DNA of 61,416 bases from contig SFFY01000015.1 in NCBI GenBank assembly GCA_004556745.1, positions 1-61,416 on the forward strand, given 5' to 3'. A program made the position numbers and the translations under genes. The DNA comes from Bacteroidales bacterium (GTDB lineage: Bacteria; Bacteroidota; Bacteroidia; Bacteroidales; Bacteroidaceae). Position 1 is the stretch's first letter; every line of letters starts with the position of its first letter. Positions 25,063 to 31,889 of the stretch are shown piece after piece. The notes under the pieces were generated by a model. It ran no database searches, was not told the DNA's origin, and saw nothing but the letters and a program-made list of their open reading frames with translations.

Positions 25063-26223
25063 ATGAAACTGACAATAGACGACGTGCGTTCACGTTTCAT
25101 CAAGCACTTTGACGGCGAAACGGGCAGCGTTTACGCTTCTCCCGGCCGCATCAACCTCATCGGCGAACATACCGACTACAACAACGGCTTCGTTTTCCCC
25201 GGCGCAGTAGAGCAGGGCATGATTGCCGAAATCAAGCCCAACGGCACGCGCAACGTACGCGCTTACTCCATCGACATGAAAGACTACACAGAGTTTTCGC
25301 TCGACGACGAGGCAGGTCCTAAGGCTACTTGGGCACGCTACATCTTCGGCGTTTGCCGCGAGATGATGGCCCTCGGCGTTCCCGTCCAAGGTTTCAACAC
25401 GGCCTTTGCAGGCGATGTGCCCCTCGGCGCAGGCATGTCCTCCTCCGCAGCCCTCGAAAGCACCTACGCTTACGCGCTCAATGACCTCTGGGGCGACAAC
25501 AAGATCGAGAAGATGGAACTCGCCCGCGTGGGCCAGCGCACCGAGCACAAGTACGTAGGCTGCAACTGCGGCATCATGGACCAGTTCGCCTCCGTATTCG
25601 GCAAGAAGGGCAGCCTCATGCGCCTCGACTGCCGCAGCGGCGAATATCAGTACTTCCCCTGGCATCCGAAAGGCTACCAGCTCGTTCTCGTGAACAGCTG
25701 CGTGAAGCACATACTGGCCGGTTCTCCCTACAACGAACGCCGCTTGCAGTGCGAGCACGTTGCCGAAATCATCAAGCAGACCCACCCCGAAGTTGAGTCG
25801 CTCCGCGATGCCACGATGGAGATGCTCGATGAGGTTAAGGGCAAAATCACAGGCGACGAATACAAGCGTGCCCGCTACGTCATTGGCGAAGTAGAGCGTG
25901 TGCTCGCCGTTTGCGACGCCCTCAAACACGACGACTACGAGATGGTAGGTAAGATGATGTACGAAACGCACTACGGCCTGAGCAAGGAATATGAGGTGAG
26001 CTGCGAAGAGCTCGACTTCCTCAACGACATTGCCAAGGAAGAAGGCGTTACCGGTTCGCGCATCATGGGCGGTGGCTTCGGCGGCTGCACCATCAACCTC
26101 GTTGCCGACGAACTCGTTGATAACTTCAAGAAAGTAGTAGTAGAGAAGTTTGCCGCTAAGTACGGCAAGAAGCCCATCGTCATCGACGTTGTCATCGGCG
26201 ACGGTGCCCGCAAGCTCCTTTAA
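25063..26223 (+). CDS. galK: Galactokinase
   Basis: A 386-residue GHMP kinase phosphorylating galactose at C1, the entry step of the Leloir pathway. It contains the galactokinase signature PGRINLIGEHTDYNNG (about residues 28-43), the ATP-binding GHMP motif PLGAGMSSSAALE (about 123-135) and motif 3 MGGGFGGCTINLV near residue 336. No galT or galE is in the window. A strong terminator follows. Confidence 0.97.
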   Translation: MKLTIDDVRSRFIKHFDGETGSVYASPGRINLIGEHTDYNNGFVFPGAVEQGMIAEIKPNGTRNVRAYSIDMKDYTEFSLDDEAGPKATWARYIFGVCREMMALGVPVQGFNTAFAGDVPLGAGMSSSAALESTYAYALNDLWGDNKIEKMELARVGQRTEHKYVGCNCGIMDQFASVFGKKGSLMRLDCRSGEYQYFPWHPKGYQLVLVNSCVKHILAGSPYNERRLQCEHVAEIIKQTHPEVESLRDATMEMLDEVKGKITGDEYKRARYVIGEVERVLAVCDALKHDDYEMVGKMMYETHYGLSKEYEVSCEELDFLNDIAKEEGVTGSRIMGGGFGGCTINLVADELVDNFKKVVVEKFAAKYGKKPIVIDVVIGDGARKLL

Positions 26224-26243
26224 TTTACTGAAAATATCTGTTG

Positions 26244-26280
26244 AAAAGGGCGCGCCAAGCGGCGTGCCCTTTTCTTTTTT
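26244..26280 (+). terminator. Intrinsic terminator after galK
   Basis: AAAAGGGCGCGCC pairs with GGCGTGCCCTTTT (one G-T pair), followed by CTTTTTT. It ends the galM-MFS-galK operon. Confidence 0.9.
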
Positions 26281-26335
26281 GCTTTAGATTGTCAAATTTC
26301 CTTATATCCAAGAGCCTAAAAATGGGAAAATTCCT

Positions 26336-26343
26336 TACATTTG
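26336..26343 (+). promoter_or_regulatory. -7 box upstream of the secreted protein at 26392
   Basis: TACATTTG lies 48 bases before the ATG and fits the Bacteroidetes -7 consensus; a -33 box was not clear. Confidence 0.5.
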
Positions 26344-26391
26344 CAACGATATACTAAAATCCTATACTTTGATTGCTACAATCTACAAATT

Positions 26392-27630
26392 ATGAAAAAG
26401 ATTTTTTTATTTATTGCGTTTCTCTTTTCAGCTTTGTATGTCTCTGCGCAAGACCTCATTGTGAAAAATTCGGGCGAATCCGTCAAGGCTTACAATTTGG
26501 AGATTGCCGGTTCCTCCTTGTTCTTTCAGCTTACGGCGGATTCTAATGCCCCGGTGCAGAAATTGCCGAAGACGGAAGTTCTTATTATTAAAAAAGCCGA
26601 TGGCACAAAGATAGACCTCGATGCGCCCGCTGCGCAGCCTGCCGCTGGGCAAGCGGTGCAGCAGCAATCGGCAACCCAAAATCAGGGTGGCGTTGTAATG
26701 CAAACGCTTGATATGCTAAGCGCAGAAGAGAGAGCAGAAAATCAGCGCATGATAGAACAACTCAACGGTCCAATTACGTATAATGTCACCAAGGGTAAGA
26801 AGGCTTTTTCCTTGTGTGGCCGTTTTAGTCCAAAGCAAAGCTCTATTGTGTCGAATAAAGACATAAGCATATCTCTGGTATCAGGGAGCATGTTTGCTGA
26901 AGTTAGGAACGGACCAGAAACATTTGAGGAAACAAATCCTATTTCCCCTACTTCTACTTGGCTTACTTTTCTAGGCCATAAGGCTGGCCGCATAGCAATA
27001 TCTATTACGAATAAAAGCAACCAAACCATTTATGTAGACTTAGGGAACACAATGATTGTAGCACAAGGTCACACAATCGCTCTTTATGTGCCGCAATCCA
27101 CGACAGTCAGCAATACCACTGTCGCAGGCGGTAGCCTTAATTTAGGAGCTATGACAGGTAGCCGCCTCCTTGGCGGTGTCACTGTCGGCGGCAGCAACGC
27201 CTCGACAACCGTGAGTACGGTGTATGCTCAAAGAGTTATTGCCGTCGCTCCACATAGTACGATACGCACGCAGCCCGTTGTTGCTTGGGAGGGCGAACAA
27301 GATGGACGCTACATCACGCAGGACATAAAATGGTTTCGCGGTAATTTCAAATGTTGGATGAAACTAAATTCTTTAATGGTATTGAATTCGGACGATTCTT
27401 ACTATTGCGGACAACACACTAATTTTAGCGAAGAGAACTCGCCGCTTGATATTTCTGCTTATGTGAGTTATTCCTACACAGAGGACTGTGCACAAGAAAA
27501 AACTATGCCTGTTCATTATTATCTAAAAGATTTTGTTGGATATGGTCAATCTGCAATGGGACGTGCGCATGTTCAATTTACAAATTTCCCAGGAATGTGT
27601 ATTCCTTTCCTGAACGGTACGGCCAAATGA
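26392..27630 (+). CDS. Secreted protein of unknown function
   Basis: A 412-residue protein. The start is set at MKKIFLFIAFLFSALYVSAQ (26392), which gives a signal peptide; the open frame upstream begins with a TTG and adds nothing plausible. Residues 21-90 resemble the small beta domain that often starts exported Bacteroidales proteins (DLIVKNSGESVKAYNLEI, then LPKTEVLIIKKADGTKI). The rest is Ser/Thr/Asn-rich with a possible Ig-like region (residues 150-260, TIYVDLGNTMIVAQGHTI). It is AT-richer than the neighbouring genes. Its function is not recognised. Confidence 0.75.
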   Translation: MKKIFLFIAFLFSALYVSAQDLIVKNSGESVKAYNLEIAGSSLFFQLTADSNAPVQKLPKTEVLIIKKADGTKIDLDAPAAQPAAGQAVQQQSATQNQGGVVMQTLDMLSAEERAENQRMIEQLNGPITYNVTKGKKAFSLCGRFSPKQSSIVSNKDISISLVSGSMFAEVRNGPETFEETNPISPTSTWLTFLGHKAGRIAISITNKSNQTIYVDLGNTMIVAQGHTIALYVPQSTTVSNTTVAGGSLNLGAMTGSRLLGGVTVGGSNASTTVSTVYAQRVIAVAPHSTIRTQPVVAWEGEQDGRYITQDIKWFRGNFKCWMKLNSLMVLNSDDSYYCGQHTNFSEENSPLDISAYVSYSYTEDCAQEKTMPVHYYLKDFVGYGQSAMGRAHVQFTNFPGMCIPFLNGTAK

Positions 27631-27676
27631 TAAGCATTCCCCTCCCTTAAACCATCATTTGAAACCTGATTAAATA

Positions 27677-27724
27677 GCCCCGAAAGAGCGTTGCTGATGC
27701 AGCACGCAGCTTTCGGGGTTTTAT
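27677..27724 (+). terminator. Intrinsic terminator after the secreted-protein gene
   Basis: CCCCGAAAG pairs with CTTTCGGGG around a short internal structure (GCGTTGCTGATGCAGCACGC), followed by TTTTATTT. Confidence 0.85.
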
Positions 27725-27766
27725 TTATTGCCAAGGGAGCAGTCTATGTACCATAACACAACCTCC

Positions 27767-27806
27767 TATCTGCTTTGGATTTTTCGCTCCAAAGCAGATA
27801 TTTTTT
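27767..27806 (+). terminator. Second intrinsic terminator without an obvious gene
   Basis: TATCTGCTTTGGA (27767-27779) pairs perfectly with TCCAAAGCAGATA (27788-27800), followed by six T. No gene lies between this and the terminator 43 bases upstream, so it is either a backup terminator or the end of an unrecognised short transcript. Confidence 0.75.
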
Positions 27807-27848
27807 ATTTGCTTGCTGATAATCTTTTCTGTCATATAGAAAGTTTTT

Positions 27849-28010
27849 GTTACAAACTTTGTAACACGTATTACAAACTTTGTAATATGTATTAGCAAGT
27901 TTGTAACGGCCGTTACAAAGTTTGTAACAAACTTTTTCTTGGCAGAAAGTGAAAAATATCAAGGAGAAAGAAAAAAATATCTCGGAGATAGTAAAAAATA
28001 TCTCCGAGAT
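27849..28010. repeat. Array of ACAAACTTTGT palindromes and 21-bp repeats
   Basis: GTTACAAACTTTGTAAC (27849-27865) is followed by TTACAAACTTTGTAA and by a longer palindrome centred on ACGGCCGT near 27909. From 27952, AAAAATATC recurs three times at 21-bp spacing, the last two carrying ATCTCGGAGAT and ATCTCCGAGAT. The array fills the rest of the 421-base gap before the araC remnant. A related array is at 49949-49994. Confidence 0.7.
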
Positions 28011-28051
28011 GATGCGCGCTTTGCCATAGCTGGTAAATGAAGTGCGCCGTG

Positions 28052-28579
28052 TTACGATGCCGATCTGTATTGCCGTGGCGTTTGTCCCGTATGCCCCTTG
28101 AAAAAGCGCACGAAATGCTGCGGATAGTCAAAGCCGAGCGATTTGCTCACCTGTCTGATGCTCAGCGAAAGGTTGTCGAGCAGTTGCTTGGCATGGGAGA
28201 GCAGGCGGCCGGCAATGAACTCTTTGGCCGTCTGGCCTGTCTCCACGCGCACCAGTTCGCCGAAATAGCCGCTCGAAAGGCAGCATCGCTCGGCAAAATA
28301 TGCTACCGTGGCCAGCCCTTCGCGGCAGGCTTTCGTTTCGATGTAGTCTTTGAGCAATGCCTCAAACTTTGTGACCACGGAGTGGTTGATTTCCTCGCGC
28401 GTTCACGAACTGGCAGTCGTAGAAATACAGGCAATAATTGAATGGCAACTCGATGTGCGAAACAATGGGGATGGTGCGTGTGCCTGTCGAAGCGCACCAC
28501 GCTCACAAGGCGGGTGTACCGTTTCAAAGCCGTAACGCTCGTTGGATTGCTATACGGAGTTATAATAAATCTCTTTCAT
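28052..28579 (-). pseudogene. Decayed AraC-family regulator
   Basis: The C-terminal AraC helix-turn-helix is intact in one frame (28378-28052: VAYFAERCCLSSGYFGELVR, then SKSLGFDYPQHFVRFFKGHTG). The upstream part continues the same protein in other frames: MKEIYYNSV then a stop and NERYGFETVHP, next LVSVVRFDRHTHHPHCFAH, then IELPFNYCLYFYDCQFVN, then EEINHSVVTKFEALLK. At least three frame changes and a stop are present. The cupin-like middle of typical relatives is missing, so the gene also lost an internal segment. If translated, only the GTG-started DNA-binding half could be made. Confidence 0.85.
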
Positions 28580-28744
28580 AATCGGCAATGTTAGCGGGTC
28601 TTATTGAATTTCAACAGGACGATGCAAATTTACGCTTGTAAAATCAATATGAAAATTACAAGAACTTTGGGAAAAGTTACCATTTTTGAGATTTTTTGCG
28701 GGTGTGGCATTGAATTATAACGCTTGAAAGACGTTTTTAATGCG

Positions 28745-28752
28745 TAACTTTG
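28745..28752 (+). promoter_or_regulatory. -7 box upstream of the SLC13 gene
   Basis: TAACTTTG lies 30 bases before the ATG at 28783, with TTGA 17 bases upstream as a possible -33 element. Confidence 0.6.
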
Positions 28753-28782
28753 CGCTATAAACCCCTTTCCTTTATTTGAAAC

Positions 28783-30624
28783 ATGACCGTCACGATTATT
28801 ATCCTTTGTCTCTCGGCCATTTTGTTTGTCAACGGCCGCATTCGCTCTGACCTCGTTGCCGTGTGTACGGCACTCTCGCTCGTGCTTTGCGGCATTTTGT
28901 CGCCCGAGGAGGCATTGGCGGGCTTCGCCAATCCCATTGTCATCATGATGGCAGGGCTGTTCGTCGTGGGCGAAGGCATTTTCAGCACCGGGCTTGCGGG
29001 GCGCGCGGGGCGTAAGATAATGGGGCTGGCAGGCGGGAGCGAAACTCGGCTATTTGTGCTCGTAATGCTCGCCACGTCGTTCGTCGGGGCCTTCGTGAGC
29101 AACACGGGAACCGTGGCGCTGATGCTCCCGATCGTGGTGAGTCTGTGCCGCTCCGGAGGTTTCTCGCAGTCGCGCCTGCTGATGCCGCTCGCCTTTGCCG
29201 GCAGCATGGGCGGCATGCTCACGCTCATCGGCACGCCGCCCAACCTCATCGTGCGCGATGCCCTTGTGCAGGCCGGCTATGCGCCGCTGGGCTTCTTCTC
29301 GTTCGCTCCCGTCGGCATATTGTGCATACTCACAGGTATTCTCGTGCTCCTGCCGCTCACCCGCCGCTTCCTGAAAGGCAAAGGGCAAACGGCAGCGAAG
29401 CCTTCGGGCAAATCGCCCGAGCAACTGGCGGAAGAGTACAAACTCACGCAAGGACTGACGCGCCTCGTCATCGAAGCAGGGTCGCCTTTTGCGGGGAAAA
29501 CGCTGCGCGAACTCGACGTGTACGGTCGCTACGGCATCACCGTGTATGAAATACGTCGCACCTCGCAGACTGGCGGCGGTGCCGTGAAGCGCGTGGAACA
29601 ATTCACGCTCGCGGAAACGGCTCTCAGCGAAGGCGACCAGCTCTTCCTGAGCGGAGCCCCGCAAAGCGTGGAACTCCTCGCCGCCGAAAACCGCCTCAAA
29701 ATCACCAAACCGAAGAAAGGCGGCAACCTGCATTTCTACGATATCGGCATGGCCGAAATCCTCGTTCTTCCCTCCTCCTCGCTCGTGGGGCAAAGCGTGG
29801 CGGGAGCCACTTTCCGCGAGCAGCACGGACTGAACGTCTATGGCGTGAAGCGCCACGAACAACATATCACCTCCAACCTCAAAGACCTCAAACTGCACGC
29901 CGCCGACATTCTCTTGGTGCAAGGTCCGTGGAGCAACATCGCGCGGCTGAATAGGGACGAAGGGCGCGAGTGGGTCGTCATCGGGCAGCCCGAGAAACAG
30001 GCAGCACGCATCACGCTCGACTACAAAGCGCCCTTGGCGGCTTGCATCATGGTGGCGATGGTCGCCGTGATGGCCTTGCCGTTCATTCCCGTGGCTCCCG
30101 TCACGGCGGTGATGCTTGCGGCAGTCGCCATGGTGTTTACCGGCTGCGTGCGCAGCGTGGAGGCGGCATACAAGAGCATCAACTGGGAAAGCATCGTGCT
30201 CTTCGGTGCCATGCTCCCCATGTCTACGGCATTGGAAAAGACGGGCGCATCGTCTGCCATATCCTCCGGCCTCGTGGCCGCCGTGGGCGATGCCGGTCCC
30301 TACGTGCTACTCGCCGCCATCTACCTGGCGACCTCCGTCATGACCTTCTTTATTTCAAATACCGTTACCGCCGTACTCATGTCGCCCATCGCCCTCGCTG
30401 CGGCTACGGCACAGGGCGTGAGCGCAGTACCCATGCTGATGGCCGTGACGGTAGCGGCGAGTATGTGTTTCGCCTCTCCGTTTTCCACTCCTCCCAATGC
30501 CCTCGTAATGTCGGCGGGCGGCTACCGCGCCATCGACTATGTGCGCGTTGGTTTGCCCTTGCAAATCGTTACGGCCATCGTCATGATCATCGCCCTGCCC
30601 CTCCTTTTCCCATTCCAATCGTGA
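28783..30624 (+). CDS. SLC13-type transporter with two RCK_C (TrkA_C) domains
   Basis: A 613-residue membrane protein of the divalent-anion:Na+ symporter family. The N-terminal helices (about 1-195) contain SNTGTVALMLPI and LIGTPPNLIV, and the C-terminal half (about 410-610) contains SNTVTAVLMSPIAL and SPFSTPPNALVMSAGGY, the repeated hairpin motifs of the family. Between them lie two soluble TrkA_C domains (about 210-395; GRYGITVYEIRR and REQHGLNVYGVKRHE) that may bind a ligand. Substrates in the family include sulfate and dicarboxylates; none can be assigned here. Confidence 0.9.
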   Translation: MTVTIIILCLSAILFVNGRIRSDLVAVCTALSLVLCGILSPEEALAGFANPIVIMMAGLFVVGEGIFSTGLAGRAGRKIMGLAGGSETRLFVLVMLATSFVGAFVSNTGTVALMLPIVVSLCRSGGFSQSRLLMPLAFAGSMGGMLTLIGTPPNLIVRDALVQAGYAPLGFFSFAPVGILCILTGILVLLPLTRRFLKGKGQTAAKPSGKSPEQLAEEYKLTQGLTRLVIEAGSPFAGKTLRELDVYGRYGITVYEIRRTSQTGGGAVKRVEQFTLAETALSEGDQLFLSGAPQSVELLAAENRLKITKPKKGGNLHFYDIGMAEILVLPSSSLVGQSVAGATFREQHGLNVYGVKRHEQHITSNLKDLKLHAADILLVQGPWSNIARLNRDEGREWVVIGQPEKQAARITLDYKAPLAACIMVAMVAVMALPFIPVAPVTAVMLAAVAMVFTGCVRSVEAAYKSINWESIVLFGAMLPMSTALEKTGASSAISSGLVAAVGDAGPYVLLAAIYLATSVMTFFISNTVTAVLMSPIALAAATAQGVSAVPMLMAVTVAASMCFASPFSTPPNALVMSAGGYRAIDYVRVGLPLQIVTAIVMIIALPLLFPFQS

Positions 30625-30692
30625 TTGCCGCCGCGAAACCGCCCTATAATAGCAGAAAGTTGCAGGCAATTTGCAAAAAAACGCTTTTCCCC

Positions 30693-30723
30693 TTGCTCAT
30701 ATCGGCAACAATGCCTACCTTTG
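30693..30723 (+). promoter_or_regulatory. Promoter of the tRNA-Lys gene
   Basis: TTG (30693-30695), a 20-base spacer, then TACCTTTG (30716-30723), 26 bases before the tRNA. It fits the Bacteroidetes promoter consensus. Confidence 0.7.
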
Positions 30724-30749
30724 CACTCGCTTTTAAGCAATAAAGGTTT

Positions 30750-30822
30750 GATTCGCTAGCTCAGCTGGTAGAGCACAACACTTTTAATGTTGGGGTCTTG
30801 GGTTCGAGCCCCAAGCGAATCA
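30750..30822 (+). tRNA. tRNA-Lys (anticodon TTT)
   Basis: A 73-base cloverleaf: acceptor GATTCGC/GCGAATC with discriminator A, D arm GCTC..GAGC, anticodon stem CAACA/TGTTG with loop CTTTTAA (anticodon TTT, 30783-30785), and T arm with GGTTCGAGCC. The genomic CCA is not encoded (ACCC follows). It is flanked by its own promoter and terminator. Confidence 0.97.
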
Positions 30823-30834
30823 CCCGAGAAAACG

Positions 30835-30874
30835 AGAGGGGTCCCTTCTAATCAGAGGGGACTCCTCTTTTCTA
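30835..30874 (+). terminator. Intrinsic terminator after tRNA-Lys
   Basis: AGAGGGGTCCC pairs with GGGACTCCTCT (one mismatch), followed by TTTCTATTTT. The rest of the 456-base gap to pflA (30625-31080) contains only this tRNA unit and the hairpin at 30958. Confidence 0.85.
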
Positions 30875-30957
30875 TTTTCAACGGATACGTTAATGCCTTT
30901 GTGATTTATATAAGTGCGCAAAACCGAGAAGAGGGGAGGGGAGAAGGAGATAAGAAT

Positions 30958-30995
30958 GAAGCCGCCTGCATTACAGTCACGTTGCAGGCGGCTTC
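30958..30995 (-). terminator. Hairpin downstream of pflA
   Basis: GAAGCCGCCTGCA (30958-30970) pairs perfectly with TGCAGGCGGCTTC (30983-30995). It lies 85 bases past the pflA stop on the minus strand. The following T-run is weak (TTCATTCTT), so termination is inferred. Confidence 0.6.
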
Positions 30996-31080
30996 GGTGT
31001 AAAACAAATCAAGTAATTTATAAAGTGACTGTTTTTCTTTTACTACGCAGGTGCGGTGGGTAGCCAATTGGCAAATGTGT

Positions 31081-31809
31081 TTATACCACGCGGCAACTTA
31101 CGTGCTCGCGGAAGATGCGCAGCGCGTTCTGCTTGCGCTCTGCAGAAAGCGGCTCTACGTTTTCGAGGCGGTAGGGAATGCCGAGTTCCTTGTATTTGAA
31201 TGTGCCCATCACGTGATAAGGCAAAATCTCCACGCGCTCCACCACTGAATACTGCGCCACGTGGGCGGCAAGGGCGTGCAGCCGCTCGTCGTTGTCGGTG
31301 TAGCCCGGCACCACCACGTGCCTGATCCACGTGGGCTTGCCTATGGATTGGAGGTAGTCGAGCATGGCCTGGTTGTTGGTGCGCGGCGCACCCACGTAGG
31401 TCTTGTGCAGCGTGTCGTCGAGCGTCTTGATGTCGAGCAGCACGAGGTCGGTTTCTTCGAGCGCGGCCTTGACTTGCTCGTTGAAGACCGCGCCGGAGGT
31501 GTCGAGCGCGGTGTGGAAGCCGCTCTGGCGGCACAGGCGGAAGAACTCGGTGAGGAACTCGGCCTGCATCAGCGGTTCGCCGCCGGTGCACGTCACGCCG
31601 CCGCTGCGGATAAAGTTCTTGTATTTCTTCACCTCCGCAAGCAACTCTGCGGGCGTCAGTTCATACTGGACGGGGCGATTGATGTCCCACGTGTCGGGAT
31701 TGTGGCAAAAGGCACAACGCAAAGGACAGCCCTGGAAGAAGGCTACAAACCTTATTCCGGGGCCGTCCACTGTGCCAAAGGATTCGATGCTGTGCAGTCG
31801 TCCTTTCAT
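31081..31809 (-). CDS. pflA: Pyruvate formate-lyase activating enzyme
   Basis: A 242-residue radical SAM enzyme that installs the glycyl radical on PFL. The [4Fe-4S] motif is CAFCHNPDTW (CxxxCxxC begins at the preceding GCPLRCAFC). The SAM-binding GGEPLMQ motif and TCTGGEP region are present, with the start MKGRLHSIESFGTVDGPGIR typical of PflA. It is downstream of pflB and separated from it by octamer half-element E. It works only under anaerobic conditions. Confidence 0.95.
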   Translation of the reverse strand: MKGRLHSIESFGTVDGPGIRFVAFFQGCPLRCAFCHNPDTWDINRPVQYELTPAELLAEVKKYKNFIRSGGVTCTGGEPLMQAEFLTEFFRLCRQSGFHTALDTSGAVFNEQVKAALEETDLVLLDIKTLDDTLHKTYVGAPRTNNQAMLDYLQSIGKPTWIRHVVVPGYTDNDERLHALAAHVAQYSVVERVEILPYHVMGTFKYKELGIPYRLENVEPLSAERKQNALRIFREHVSCRVV

Positions 31810-31821
31810 AAATATATTTTT

Positions 31822-31880
31822 AGTAAACGAGTTGACGAGTAAACAAGTAAACGAGTATACAAGTAAACGAGTAAACCCGT
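31822..31880 (-). repeat. Octamer element, half copy E (pflB-pflA gap)
   Basis: About seven octamers: on the plus strand AGTAAACG, AGTTGACG, AGTAAACA, AGTAAACG, AGTATACA, AGTAAACG, AGTAAACC. On the sense strand they end 12 bases before the pflA ATG. The second arm and the core are absent. It begins 9 bases after the pflB stop. It is the longest octamer run in the window. Confidence 0.82.
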
Positions 31881-31889
31881 TTACCCCAT

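Noticed and set aside
27744..28131. Small ORFs with YYKVCN-like repeated peptides on the minus strand
   Set aside because: They are translations of the palindrome array; the periodicity comes from the DNA repeat.
28303..28527. 74-residue ORF overlapping the araC remnant
   Set aside because: It is one of the shifted frames of the decayed AraC gene, not a separate gene.
30787..31002. 71-residue ORF over tRNA-Lys and its terminator
   Set aside because: It starts inside the tRNA and crosses the terminator; coding potential is accidental.
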